Counted from the first letter of the stretch, positions 29,764-38,902 are shown. The stretch is DNA of 64,000 nt from Winogradskyella sp. PC-19 (GCF_002163855.1 NZ_CP019332.1:1-64000), one strand, 5' to 3'. A program made the numbers and translations. Notes: a model not told the origin generated them from the letters alone.

Positions 29764-30681
29764 TTATACAATAATAGTTGCGCCTTCAGCTTTCTTTTCT
29801 TTACCATTTTTTAGGTAGAAATCCACTTGCCCAAGGTATAAGCCATAACAGCCTACTTGATTTACTAATACATTTTTACCAACGCTGTTTTTCTCAACAG
29901 TTGGCTTTGGCAAAAAAGTATGTGTATGACCACCAATAATAAGGTCAATATCTTTAGTTTGTCGAGCCAATAATAAATCAGAAATATTGTCTGGATTTTT
30001 CTTATAATAATAACCCAAGTGAGATAGGCAAATGACTAAATCACATTGCTCATCTTCCTTGAGAATTTTAGACATATCCTGCGCAATTTCTACTGGATAA
30101 ATGTATTCAGTTTCTTTATAATGTCTTTTACTTACAAGTCCGTCCAACTCAATACCTAATCCAAAAACACCAATTCTAATACCTTCTTTAGTAAATATCT
30201 TATACGGTTTTATGTGAGTATCCAGTACAGTATTTTTAAAATTATAATTTGCTGATACAAAATCAAAATTTGCATGAGGAAGTTGAGCGTAAAGCCCATC
30301 AATTCCATTGTCAAAATCATGATTGCCAATAGTTGCTAAATCATATTTAAGCATACTCATGAGTTTAAACTCTAATTCACCTCCATAATAGTTAAAATAT
30401 GGTGTGCCTTGAAAAATATCTCCGGCATCAAGAAGTAAGGTGTTTGGGTTTTCTTTTCTAATTGACTCTACCAAAGAGGCGCGTCTTGCTATACCACCTT
30501 TGTTTGCATTTCTACCGTCATCAGGACCAAAAGGGTCTATGTGACTGTGTACATCATTGGTATGTAATATGGTTATCTTTTTTGTAGATGTGTCAATTGC
30601 TGATGACGACATTGTTAGCCCACCTAAACCAATTAAAGCACCAGCAGCAGAAGTCTGTTGTATAAATGTTCTTCTTTTCAT
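29764..30681 (-). CDS. 5'-nucleotidase, catalytic metallophosphatase half
   Basis: 305 residues. The N-terminus MKRRTFIQQTSAAGALIGLGG looks like a twin-arginine signal. A calcineurin-like metallophosphatase follows, with TNDVHSHIDPF, DAGDIFQGTPY, GNHDFDNG, SHLGYY and GGHTHTF as the dinuclear metal ligands of the UshA family. The C-terminal substrate-binding domain normally fused to it is absent and is encoded by the gene 3 bases upstream. Likely a periplasmic nucleotide phosphohydrolase. Confidence 0.94.
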   Translation of the reverse strand: MKRRTFIQQTSAAGALIGLGGLTMSSSAIDTSTKKITILHTNDVHSHIDPFGPDDGRNANKGGIARRASLVESIRKENPNTLLLDAGDIFQGTPYFNYYGGELEFKLMSMLKYDLATIGNHDFDNGIDGLYAQLPHANFDFVSANYNFKNTVLDTHIKPYKIFTKEGIRIGVFGLGIELDGLVSKRHYKETEYIYPVEIAQDMSKILKEDEQCDLVICLSHLGYYYKKNPDNISDLLLARQTKDIDLIIGGHTHTFLPKPTVEKNSVGKNVLVNQVGCYGLYLGQVDFYLKNGKEKKAEGATIIV

Positions 30682-30684
30682 AAT

Positions 30685-31446
30685 CTAGTTACTTTTAATT
30701 TTTGTGAATCTGTCATCGATGCTTGGTTGTAAAGTGTCAATTTTTTTGAAATAATCAATAAGTAAATTTCTGATTTTATAATCTAAATTGATGACACTGT
30801 CCTTTGATTTTAAAAAGTGCATTCTGTCTCCACCGTTATATAAGTAATCATTTGTGGCTACATAATATGTTTTTTCATAATTGATAATCGTATTGTTTAT
30901 TAGCGCTTCATTAATGCTGTAATCAATGTTAAGCGTTAACTTTAAATTCGAAATTGGATGAGCACGTTTTCTACTAGCTAAATAAGATAGCATATCTTTT
31001 ATTTGCTGACCTTTCATTGGTGCTACAACGACAGTATTATCAAAAGGCATGACTTCATATGCAGTTCGACTAGTTATATTTCCTTTTGAAATTATAGAAC
31101 GAATGCCGCCATGATTTAAAATAACCATATCTATATTCTTTCCAGTTCGTTTTTTAAAAACTGGATTAGACATTTCTAATACAGCATCAGCCATAAAGTT
31201 TCCTATAGCTGTGTTAAGTTCTCCATCACTTTTTGAAAATGTATCTACAGCGTAGGCCAGAGTACTGTCCAAATCTTTGTTTACACTTTCGCGAAAAGGC
31301 TTAATGTAAGCCTCAATTTCTGGGTTTGTGGCCAAGCTGTCCGAAATCGATATGCGTTTGCCGACTATTTTTGTTGTTGAATGTTCTTGCTTACAGGATG
31401 TTATAAAAAGTATAGTCGTAAGCAATAAGAGTAGTTTATTTTTCAT
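30685..31446 (-). CDS. 5'-nucleotidase C-terminal domain lipoprotein
   Basis: 253 residues starting at ATG 31446, with lipobox Cys18 (FITSCKQ). The rest is the 5'-nucleotidase C-terminal (5_nucleotid_C) domain: GELNTAIGNFMADAVLEM, LNHGGIRSIISKGNIT, YEVMPFDNTVVV and YYVATNDYLYNGGD. There is no catalytic domain on this chain; that is on the next gene 3 bases downstream. The two probably assemble into one enzyme, with the lipoprotein membrane-tethered. Confidence 0.93.
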   Translation of the reverse strand: MKNKLLLLLTTILFITSCKQEHSTTKIVGKRISISDSLATNPEIEAYIKPFRESVNKDLDSTLAYAVDTFSKSDGELNTAIGNFMADAVLEMSNPVFKKRTGKNIDMVILNHGGIRSIISKGNITSRTAYEVMPFDNTVVVAPMKGQQIKDMLSYLASRKRAHPISNLKLTLNIDYSINEALINNTIINYEKTYYVATNDYLYNGGDRMHFLKSKDSVINLDYKIRNLLIDYFKKIDTLQPSIDDRFTKIKSN

Positions 31447-31465
31447 GGATAACTTATGATATGTT

Positions 31466-31498
31466 AACAAAAAAGTGAAAGCACTTTTGTTAAATTTG
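31466..31498 (+). promoter_or_regulatory. DUF6913/dapA promoter with adjacent inverted repeat
   Basis: TAAATTTG (31491-31498) is a perfect -7 box 18 bases before the ATG of the DUF6913 gene. Just upstream an inverted repeat, AAAAGTG-AAAG-CACTTTT (core 31471-31488, extended by AACA/TGTT ends), lies in the divergent region and could be an operator for either side. Confidence 0.55.
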
Positions 31499-31516
31499 CA
31501 CAAAGTCTAAAGATAG

Positions 31517-32032
31517 ATGTTTTTAAAAGTATTTAAGGAAAAATCAAATCAAAAATTTGTTGACAAAATAGTGTCAAGGCGTAATGTGAGTGTTCATAAT
31601 ACCAAGATTACTTCCGTTGGTGTGCTTTTAAATGATCAAGCATATTATAATTATGATGAGGTCAATTCTTTTTTGGATGAGATTGGTGTGGTGTCTGCTA
31701 AAAGAAAATTTTTTACATTCTCAAAGTTAAAAGATGAAGTTAACAATTGGGATGCTATATTTACTCCAAAAGATTTTGGATGGAACGGTAAATTGAAGAA
31801 TAATGACCTTTCCGATTTTACAAAAACTAAGTTTGATGTACTAATTTGTTATTTTTTAGCAGAGGACCAAGAATTAAAGCAAATTGCAGCCATGTCAATG
31901 GCAAATTTTAAAGTCGGTATTTCTAGCAGAGATGAGCGATTATATGATTTGATAATTTATGTCGACAATAAAGACTTTAAAATTTTTAAAGACGAACTAA
32001 AAAAATACTTAACCATTTTAAATAAAATATAA
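31517..32032 (+). CDS. DUF6913 protein
   Basis: 171 residues, soluble, alternating alpha/beta. It matches what I recall of flavobacterial DUF6913 (KITSVGVLLND near residue 31, WDAIFTPKDFGWNGKL near 75, VGISSRDERLYDLII near 137). Function unknown. Its stop overlaps the ATG of dapA by one base (TAATG), so the two are coupled. Confidence 0.82.
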   Translation: MFLKVFKEKSNQKFVDKIVSRRNVSVHNTKITSVGVLLNDQAYYNYDEVNSFLDEIGVVSAKRKFFTFSKLKDEVNNWDAIFTPKDFGWNGKLKNNDLSDFTKTKFDVLICYFLAEDQELKQIAAMSMANFKVGISSRDERLYDLIIYVDNKDFKIFKDELKKYLTILNKI

Positions 32033-32910
32033 TGACCAAATTTGTAGGTACAGGTGTCGCGTTGATTACACCTTTTAATAAGGATTTATCAGTGGATTTT
32101 GACGCTTTGACAAAGTTAGTGGAGTATAACATTTCTAATAGCATTGAATATTTGGTAATTAGCGGTACTACTGGAGAAAGTGTTACTATAACCAAAGAAG
32201 AAAAGGTGTCAATAACTAATCACATTGTTAAAGTAAATGATGGTAGACTACCTTTAGTCCTAGGTATTGGCGGAAATAACACCAAAGAAGTTATTGACGA
32301 AATAAACACAACAGATTTGTCTAATATAGATGCGATTCTGTCAGTTTCTCCTTACTATAGTAAACCGACTCAAGAGGGTATGTATGCACATTTCGAAGCT
32401 ATTTCTAAGGTGTCACCAGTACCAATTATACTATATAACGTGCCAGGTCGAACTTCAAAGAACATGTTACCTGAAACTGTAATTCGTTTAGCAAATGATT
32501 TCGACAATATCATAGCCGTAAAAGAAGCAGGGAATAATGTTGGACAATATTTAGAGTTACTAAGAGATAAGCCAAAAGGATTTCATATTATTTCTGGCGA
32601 TGATGATTTGGCATTGACAGTGACTTTAGCAGGTGGTTCGGGTGTAATATCAGTTATAGGACAAGCATTGCCAAAAGAATTTTCTGATATGATTAGATTA
32701 GGTATTGAAAAAAATGCAAAAGATTCGTACGAGATTCATTTTACTATTATGGAGATAATAAATCTTATTTTTTCTGAAAATAACCCAGCAGGTATCAAAG
32801 CAGCTTTAAGCGCTTTAAATATAAGCAAACCTCATGTCAGACTTCCTTTAGTAGAGGCAACAGTTAATCTTAAGAATGCTCTTGATATAGAGTTAAAGCA
32901 ACTGGGTTAA
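32032..32910 (+). CDS. dapA: 4-hydroxy-tetrahydrodipicolinate synthase
   Basis: Condenses pyruvate with aspartate semialdehyde, the first committed step of DAP/lysine synthesis. The 292-residue TIM barrel has GTTGESVT (substrate loop), the catalytic Tyr in LYNVPGRTSKNM, the Schiff-base Lys in IIAVKEAGNN, and SGDDDLAL. Length matches the family. Expressed from the DUF6913 promoter. It supplies the pathway that dapF (13975-14757) completes. Confidence 0.96.
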   Translation: MTKFVGTGVALITPFNKDLSVDFDALTKLVEYNISNSIEYLVISGTTGESVTITKEEKVSITNHIVKVNDGRLPLVLGIGGNNTKEVIDEINTTDLSNIDAILSVSPYYSKPTQEGMYAHFEAISKVSPVPIILYNVPGRTSKNMLPETVIRLANDFDNIIAVKEAGNNVGQYLELLRDKPKGFHIISGDDDLALTVTLAGGSGVISVIGQALPKEFSDMIRLGIEKNAKDSYEIHFTIMEIINLIFSENNPAGIKAALSALNISKPHVRLPLVEATVNLKNALDIELKQLG

Positions 32911-32998
32911 CGTTAAACTTCTTTTAAAGTCCATAAAGCAGAATATTAAGCGTGTATTTTAGTCCTAATAATTGTTTTTAAAATCCGTTAATATTGCA

Positions 32999-33006
32999 TA
33001 CTTTTG
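32999..33006 (+). promoter_or_regulatory. Promoter of the bamD-rpoZ-coaBC-DUF4835 operon
   Basis: TACTTTTG, a perfect -7 box, 17 bases before the bamD ATG at 33024, with a T-rich -33 region (TTGTTTTT) about 22 bases upstream. The short leader supports ATG 33024 over the in-frame ATG at 32994, which lies upstream of the box. Confidence 0.7.
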
Positions 33007-33023
33007 CACCCTGTTTTAAATTT

Positions 33024-33821
33024 ATGAGAAAAATAGTTTACATCTTATTATCCGTTTTAGTACTCACGTCTTGTAGTGACTTTCAGAAAGTTATGAAGTC
33101 AGAAGATATTGCATTAAAGTTCAAAACAGGAGAAGAGCTTTTTGATGCTGGGAAATACAAAAAAGCAAATCGACTGTTTGAGCAAATAGTTCCTAAGTAT
33201 AGAGGTAAGCCTCAGGCAGAAAAGCTTATGTATATGCACTCTATGTGTTTTTATAAATTAGAGCAATACTATTTTTCTGGTTACAGATTTGAGCAATTTG
33301 TAAACTCATATCCAAAAAGTGAGAAAGCAGAAGAGGCAGCTTTTCTATCAGCTAAAAGTTATTATGAAGAGTCTCCAATTTTTTCAAAAGATATTGAAGA
33401 AACGATAAAAGCTATAGAGAAAATGCAGCTTTTCATCAATGGTTATCCAAATTCAGAATACTTAGCCGAAGCCAACGAGTTAGTAAAAGAATTAGACTTT
33501 AAACTAGAAAAAAAGGCTTTTGAAATAGCTAAACAGTACAATCATATATATGATTATAAAGCTTCAATAAAATCATTTAATAATTTTTTATTAGATTTCC
33601 CTGGGTCATCTTTAAAAGAAGATGCTTTATATTATAAGTTTAATTCAGAGTACAACCTTGCAATATTAAGTATTAAGGGATTAAAACAAGAACGTATAGC
33701 AAACGCTTTAGCGGATTACAAAGTTTTAGTTAAGGCTTTTCCTGAAACTAAATATTTAGACGAAGCTACTCAATTGAAAGAAGAATTAGAAAAAGAAAAA
33801 AATACAGAGAATAAAAGTTAA
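33024..33821 (+). CDS. bamD: Outer-membrane assembly lipoprotein BamD
   Basis: 265 residues; a BAM-complex lipoprotein needed to insert beta-barrels. Signal peptide with lipobox Cys17 (LVLTSCSDF), then about five TPR-like helical repeats (KTGEELFDAGKYKKANRLFE, FLSAKSYYEES, AIKSFNNFLLDFPGSSLKEDA). A highly charged C-terminal tail follows. The start at 33024 puts the signal peptide at the N-terminus and follows the -7 box. First gene of a conserved Bacteroidota order ahead of rpoZ and coaBC. Confidence 0.94.
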   Translation: MRKIVYILLSVLVLTSCSDFQKVMKSEDIALKFKTGEELFDAGKYKKANRLFEQIVPKYRGKPQAEKLMYMHSMCFYKLEQYYFSGYRFEQFVNSYPKSEKAEEAAFLSAKSYYEESPIFSKDIEETIKAIEKMQLFINGYPNSEYLAEANELVKELDFKLEKKAFEIAKQYNHIYDYKASIKSFNNFLLDFPGSSLKEDALYYKFNSEYNLAILSIKGLKQERIANALADYKVLVKAFPETKYLDEATQLKEELEKEKNTENKS

Positions 33822-33833
33822 TCAATATACAAT

Positions 33834-34163
33834 ATGGATTTAAAAAAGACAGACGCACCAACAACGACGTTGACTTACAACAGAAATGAAATTGATGCAC
33901 CAACAGATAATATCTATGAAGCTATTTCTGTTATTGCTAAGCGTGCAGAGCAAATCAATACTGATATCAGAAGAGAATTAGTTGATAAGCTTGAAGAGTT
34001 TGCAACTTATAATGATAGTTTAGAGGAGATTTTTGAAAATAAAGAGCAAATTGAAGTATCTAAGTTTTACGAAAAATTGCCTAAGCCACATGCATTAGCA
34101 GTAAAAGAGTGGTTAGAAGATAAGATTTACCACAGAAATACTGAGAACGAAACTCAGGAATAA
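33834..34163 (+). CDS. rpoZ: RNA polymerase omega subunit
   Basis: 109 residues. NIYEAISVIAKRAEQINTDI is the omega motif that clasps the beta' subunit; the acidic C-terminal half (EEIFENKEQIEVSKFYEKLP) is typical for Bacteroidota. 12 bases after bamD and 8 before coaBC, so in the same operon. Confidence 0.92.
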   Translation: MDLKKTDAPTTTLTYNRNEIDAPTDNIYEAISVIAKRAEQINTDIRRELVDKLEEFATYNDSLEEIFENKEQIEVSKFYEKLPKPHALAVKEWLEDKIYHRNTENETQE

Positions 34164-34171
34164 TATATTAA

Positions 34172-35383
34172 ATGTCTATTCTTAAAGACAAAAATATTTT
34201 ACTGGGTGTTACTGCTGGAATTGCAGCATACAAAACAGCTCACTTAGTAAGACAATTCATAAAAGCAGGTGCCAACATCAAAGTAGTGATGACACCTGCT
34301 TCTAAGGATTTTATAACGCCACTTACGCTTTCTACACTTTCAAAAAATCCGGTTCACTCTTCATTTACAAACGAGGACGATGATAACGCCGTGTGGAATA
34401 ACCATGTAGAATTAGGACTTTGGGCAGATTTATTTGTTATTGCGCCAGCTACAGCCAATACATTATCAAAAATGGCTAATGGTTCATGTGATAATTTATT
34501 ATTAGCGACATACCTTTCGGCAAAATGTCCAGTTTACTTCGCTCCAGCAATGGATTTGGACATGTATAAACATGACTCTACAAAAAACTCTTTCAAAAAG
34601 TTAAACGCTTTTGGAAACACAATGATTCCTGCAACTAGTGGAGAATTAGCTAGTGGTTTGGTAGGAGAAGGACGAATGGCAGAACCCGAAGATATACTAG
34701 CTTTTATAGAACGTGACGTCATAAGTAAATTACCTTTTAAAGGAAAAAAAATAGTAATTACAGCTGGACCAACTTACGAAGCTATCGACCCAGTTCGCTT
34801 TATAGGAAATCATTCTAGTGGAAAAATGGGATTTGAGATTGCTAAAGCCGCATCAAATTTAGGCGCTGAGGTAACTTTAGTTTCAGGTCCAACACATCAA
34901 ATCATCTCTAATTCTTTAGTAAGCTTAAAACCTGTTATAAGCGCACAAGAGATGTATGATGAGGTTCATAAGCATTATAAATATTGTGATATTGCCATTC
35001 TATCTGCTGCAGTTGCAGATTATAGACCAAAGCAAGTTGCGGGTCAGAAAATAAAAAAGGCTGGTTCTACGTTAACTGTAGAGTTAGAAAAAACTAAAGA
35101 TATTTTAAAATCATTAGGACAAGAAAAAAAGAATCAATTTTTGGTAGGTTTTGCTTTGGAAACAAATAATGAATTGGAGCACGCCAAGGGAAAATTAGAA
35201 AGTAAAAATCTTGATTTAATCGTTTTGAATTCTCTAAGAGATAAAGGAGCGGGTTTTGGAGTATCGACAAATAAAGTTACATTTATAACCAAATCAAAAC
35301 AGGTTATAGAAAACGAGCTAAAGTCAAAAGCAGAAGTTGCTAAAGACTTGATGCAACAAATATTAAAGCAAATAGATGCGTAG
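34172..35383 (+). CDS. coaBC: Bifunctional phosphopantothenoylcysteine decarboxylase/phosphopantothenate-cysteine ligase
   Basis: Makes 4'-phosphopantetheine in CoA synthesis. The N-terminal CoaC flavoprotein domain (1-185) has GVTAGIAAYK and His78 in NNHVELGLWAD. The C-terminal CoaB domain (190-403) has ITAGPTYEAIDPVRFIGNHS and LSAAVADYRP. Two CoaC positions are unusual: PAMN of the E. coli enzyme is PAMD here (Asp128), and the proton-donor Cys in the LACG motif is Ser161 (GELASGLVGEGRM). The overlap with DUF4835 is 8 bases. coaE is at 45765. Confidence 0.95.
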   Translation: MSILKDKNILLGVTAGIAAYKTAHLVRQFIKAGANIKVVMTPASKDFITPLTLSTLSKNPVHSSFTNEDDDNAVWNNHVELGLWADLFVIAPATANTLSKMANGSCDNLLLATYLSAKCPVYFAPAMDLDMYKHDSTKNSFKKLNAFGNTMIPATSGELASGLVGEGRMAEPEDILAFIERDVISKLPFKGKKIVITAGPTYEAIDPVRFIGNHSSGKMGFEIAKAASNLGAEVTLVSGPTHQIISNSLVSLKPVISAQEMYDEVHKHYKYCDIAILSAAVADYRPKQVAGQKIKKAGSTLTVELEKTKDILKSLGQEKKNQFLVGFALETNNELEHAKGKLESKNLDLIVLNSLRDKGAGFGVSTNKVTFITKSKQVIENELKSKAEVAKDLMQQILKQIDA

Positions 35384-36263
35384 ACATTTTTTTATACTTT
35401 TTCTTTTCATTTCGACATTAGCGATAGCTCAAGAATTAAATTGTGTAGTAACTGTTGTTGCCCAACAAACTGGAAATGATAATAATCAGGTTTTTCAAAC
35501 ATTAGAGCGTCAATTAACTGAATTTATTAATAATACGCAGTGGACAGACAAAAAATTTAAAACCCAAGAGCGTATAAATTGTAGTATGGTTATTAATGTG
35601 CAAAACTATAGTAATGACGCTTTTTCTGCTACGTTACAAGTACAATCTTCGAGACCAGTTTTTGGTTCCACATATAGTACACCAGTATATACTTTTAATG
35701 ATAAAGAATTTCAGTTTCGATATTTAGAATTTCAGAATTTAGTTTTTAATAAAAATCAATTTGAATCTAATCTAATCTCAACACTAGCATTTCATATTTA
35801 TATGATTTTAGGTATGGATGCAGACACATTTGCTCCAAATGGAGGTAATGATTATTATCGCCAAGCGCAGACCATTGTAGCTTATTCTGCAGGTCAAGGA
35901 GGATTGGGTTGGAAATTGGAAGACGGTCTGCAATCGCGCTTTGCCTTGATTGATAATTTATTGTCTCCAACATACAAAGAGTTCAGAAGTACCATGTATT
36001 CTTATCATAGAGATGGTTTAGATTTTATGCATAAGGATTTAAAAAAAGCTAAAGAAGAAATTTTATCTTCGGTTTCAGATTTACAAAAAATGCATGGTCG
36101 AAGACCAAATTCATTTTTAATGCGTGTCTTTTTTGATTCTAAAGCAAATGAGGTGTCTAGCATATTTAGTGGTGGACCAAGTGTTAATATATCTCAGCTA
36201 ATTAATACATTAAATAAGATTTCGCCAACAAATGCCTCTAAGTGGAAAAAGATAAAATTCTAA
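35376..36263 (+). CDS. DUF4835 exported protein
   Basis: 295 residues with a signal peptide (RRHFFILFLFISTLAIAQ) and a beta-rich start (ELNCVVTVVAQQTGNDNNQVFQ in two strands), then helical regions. It matches the Bacteroidota DUF4835 family, which sits almost always between coaBC and recN as here. Function unknown; probably periplasmic. It begins 8 bases inside coaBC. Confidence 0.88.
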   Translation: MRRHFFILFLFISTLAIAQELNCVVTVVAQQTGNDNNQVFQTLERQLTEFINNTQWTDKKFKTQERINCSMVINVQNYSNDAFSATLQVQSSRPVFGSTYSTPVYTFNDKEFQFRYLEFQNLVFNKNQFESNLISTLAFHIYMILGMDADTFAPNGGNDYYRQAQTIVAYSAGQGGLGWKLEDGLQSRFALIDNLLSPTYKEFRSTMYSYHRDGLDFMHKDLKKAKEEILSSVSDLQKMHGRRPNSFLMRVFFDSKANEVSSIFSGGPSVNISQLINTLNKISPTNASKWKKIKF

Positions 36264-36303
36264 AATTTCCTATTCTGTTTTTCCTTTTCTAGCTATCAAA
36301 GTG

Positions 36304-36311
36304 TAGCTTTG
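36304..36311 (+). promoter_or_regulatory. recN promoter -7 box
   Basis: TAGCTTTG, a perfect -7 box, 19 bases before the TTG start of recN, in the 67-base gap after DUF4835. It suggests recN can be transcribed apart from the bamD operon. Confidence 0.55.
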
Positions 36312-36330
36312 TATATCAAATTATAAACAA

Positions 36331-37983
36331 TTGATAACCTCATTAAGTATAACAAACTACGCGTTAATTGACGCATTAGAAGTCAGTTTTAATAATAGTT
36401 TCTCGATTATAACAGGAGAGACTGGTGCAGGTAAGTCTATTCTTTTAGGTGGGTTATCATTAGTTTTGGGTAAACGCGCAGATTTAAGTCAAATCAAAGA
36501 CAAGTCAAAAAAATGTATTATTGAAGCTGTTTTTGATATAGCAAATTATGATTTGAAGTTTGTTTTTTTTCAAAACGATTTAGATTACGACCCGCAAACT
36601 ATTATTAGAAGAGAGATATTACCTTCAGGTAAATCAAGGGCTTTCGTTAACGATACTCCTGTTAATTTAGATAGCCTCAATAATTTAAGTAGCCATTTAT
36701 TAGATATTCATTCACAACATCAAACCCTACAATTGGTCGATGATTCTTATCAATTTAAGGTAATTGATGCAATTGCTAACAATGAGAAGTTATTGTCAGA
36801 TTATAAGTCTGAATTAACTAGTTATAAGAAATTAAAACAAGAACTAAATAAACTTGAAGCTTCGTTAATCGAAACCAAAAAGGAATACGATTATAATCTT
36901 TTTTTATTGAATGAATTACAAGAAGCACAATTAGAAAATATAAATATACAAGAGCTAGAATCTTCTTATGAGCAATTAAGTAATGTCGAAACCATCAATG
37001 AAACACTTAGTTATTCTATATCATTACTAAATAATGAAGAATTAGGTGTGATTGAAAGGCTAAATGAAATTAAGCGACAGTTATCAAATATAAGTAGCTT
37101 CGGAAAAGAATATGCTTTAATCGAAAGTAGAGTAGAAAGTACGGCTATAGAGTTAGATGATATTTTGACTGAGATAGATAATCTTGAAGGTAAGCTATCT
37201 TCTGACCCACAAGAATTAGAAAAAATCAACAGTAAGCTTCTTGTTATCAACAACCTACTGCAGAAACATTCAGTTTTAGATGTTTCTGAATTATTGGATA
37301 TCAAAGATAGTCTGACTGAGAAAATAGACGTCTCAGAAAATTTGGATTCAAATATCTCAGAAGTAAAAACTCAGATAGAGACTTCAGAAAAAAAATTGAA
37401 TTTAATTTCTCAAAAATTAAGCAAGAGTAGAGCATCTATTGTCCCAAAATTTATCTCTAATTTAGAAGCTATTTTAGGACAATTGGGTATGACAAATGCT
37501 AAGTTTAATATTCAGTTTACAGCTTTAGATACTTTTAAATACAATGGTAAAGATGAGCTTCATTTTTTATTTAAGGCCAATAAAGGCGGTGACTTTAGCG
37601 AGCTTAAAAAATCTGCTTCTGGTGGTGAATTATCCAGAATAATGCTTGCTATAAAATCTATTTTGGCTAATTATGTCAAGTTACCAACACTAATGTTTGA
37701 TGAAATCGATACTGGTGTTTCTGGTGAGATATCAAACAAAATGGGTGATATCATGAAAGTTATGAGTAAAAATATGCAAGTGTTTTCTATTACACATTTA
37801 CCACAAATAGCATCAAAAGGCGATTGGCACTATAAGGTATACAAGACAGATATCGATAATGTTACTCAAACACAGATGAAACTTTTGACTCAAGAAGAAC
37901 GTGTTGTAGAATTAGCACAAATGTTAGGCGGAACTAGTATAACAGAATCTGCAATAGCACATGCAAAACAGTTACTTAATTAG
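36331..37983 (+). CDS. recN: DNA repair protein RecN
   Basis: An SMC-like ATPase acting early in double-strand-break repair. 550 residues from a TTG start, immediately before the conserved ITSLSITNYALIDALEV. Walker A is GETGAGKSILLGGLSLVLG, a long coiled coil spans about 150-400, and the C-terminal half carries the signature SGGELSRIMLAIKSI and Walker B TLMFDEIDTGVSG. No LexA-type box is apparent. Length matches the family. Confidence 0.95.
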   Translation: MITSLSITNYALIDALEVSFNNSFSIITGETGAGKSILLGGLSLVLGKRADLSQIKDKSKKCIIEAVFDIANYDLKFVFFQNDLDYDPQTIIRREILPSGKSRAFVNDTPVNLDSLNNLSSHLLDIHSQHQTLQLVDDSYQFKVIDAIANNEKLLSDYKSELTSYKKLKQELNKLEASLIETKKEYDYNLFLLNELQEAQLENINIQELESSYEQLSNVETINETLSYSISLLNNEELGVIERLNEIKRQLSNISSFGKEYALIESRVESTAIELDDILTEIDNLEGKLSSDPQELEKINSKLLVINNLLQKHSVLDVSELLDIKDSLTEKIDVSENLDSNISEVKTQIETSEKKLNLISQKLSKSRASIVPKFISNLEAILGQLGMTNAKFNIQFTALDTFKYNGKDELHFLFKANKGGDFSELKKSASGGELSRIMLAIKSILANYVKLPTLMFDEIDTGVSGEISNKMGDIMKVMSKNMQVFSITHLPQIASKGDWHYKVYKTDIDNVTQTQMKLLTQEERVVELAQMLGGTSITESAIAHAKQLLN

Positions 37984-37986
37984 TAT

Positions 37987-37994
37987 TATATTTG
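37987..37994 (+). promoter_or_regulatory. fabI promoter -7 box
   Basis: TATATTTG, a perfect match, 4 bases after the recN stop and 37 bases before the fabI ATG. The -33 element would lie within the last codons of recN. Confidence 0.6.
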
Positions 37995-38031
37995 AAAATT
38001 ATTTATATACAATAAATTAACAGAACCAACT

Positions 38032-38850
38032 ATGTCATATAACTTATTAAAAGGGAAAAAAGGAATTATTTTTGGAGCATTAGATCCAAATTCTATTGCA
38101 TGGAAAACTGCAGAACGTGTACATGAAGAAGGCGGAGAATTTGTATTAACCAATGCGCCAATTGCAATGAGAATGGGGCAGATTAACGATTTGGCCGAGA
38201 AGACTGGTTCTCAAATTATTCCAGCAGATGCAACCTCTGAAGAAGATTTACAAAATTTAGTTGAAAAGTCTATGGAGATTTTAGGCGGGAAAATAGATTT
38301 TGTTCTACACTCAATAGGTATGTCTGTTAACGTAAGAAAAGGTAGAGCATATACTGACCAAAAATACGATTGGACACAAAAAGGAACAGATGTTTCTGCA
38401 ATGTCTTTTCATAAAGTAATGTCTGCTTTATATAAGAACGATGCTATGAAGGAATGGGGAAGTATTGTTGCGTTAACTTATATGGCAGCACAACGTGTAT
38501 TCCCTGATTATAATGATATGGCAGATAATAAAGCCTACCTAGAAAGTATTGCACGTAGTTTTGGTTATTTCTTCGGAAGAGACAAAAAAGTAAGAGTAAA
38601 CACTATTTCTCAATCTCCTACACCAACCACAGCTGGTCAAGGTGTAAAAGGTTTTGATGGTTTTATTGCTTACGCCGAAAAAATGTCACCACTTGGTAAT
38701 GCAACAGCAATGGATTGTGCCAACTATACAGTAACCTTATTTAGTGACTTGACGAAGCGCGTGACACTTCAAAATTTATATAATGACGGAGGTTTTAGTA
38801 ACATGGGTGTAAGTGACGCCGTTATGGATGCCTTTGTTGGTGAAGAATAG
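38032..38850 (+). CDS. fabI: Enoyl-ACP reductase (NADH)
   Basis: Last reductive step of fatty-acid elongation. 272 residues: an SDR Rossmann fold with GIIFGALDPNSIAWKTAE (FabI-type cofactor loop), LHSIGM, and the catalytic Tyr-X6-Lys in DYNDMADNKAYLE. Length is the FabI norm. A strong terminator follows at 38871. Confidence 0.96.
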   Translation: MSYNLLKGKKGIIFGALDPNSIAWKTAERVHEEGGEFVLTNAPIAMRMGQINDLAEKTGSQIIPADATSEEDLQNLVEKSMEILGGKIDFVLHSIGMSVNVRKGRAYTDQKYDWTQKGTDVSAMSFHKVMSALYKNDAMKEWGSIVALTYMAAQRVFPDYNDMADNKAYLESIARSFGYFFGRDKKVRVNTISQSPTPTTAGQGVKGFDGFIAYAEKMSPLGNATAMDCANYTVTLFSDLTKRVTLQNLYNDGGFSNMGVSDAVMDAFVGEE

Positions 38851-38870
38851 AAATTAATAAATAGAAATAT

Positions 38871-38902
38871 AAAAAAGCCACTGCAATTGCAGTGGCTTTT
38901 TT
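38871..38902 (+). terminator. Bidirectional terminator after fabI
   Basis: A perfect 32-base palindrome, AAAAAAGCCACTGCAA / TTGCAGTGGCTTTTTT, 20 bases after the fabI stop, with T runs on both strands. Confidence 0.93.
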
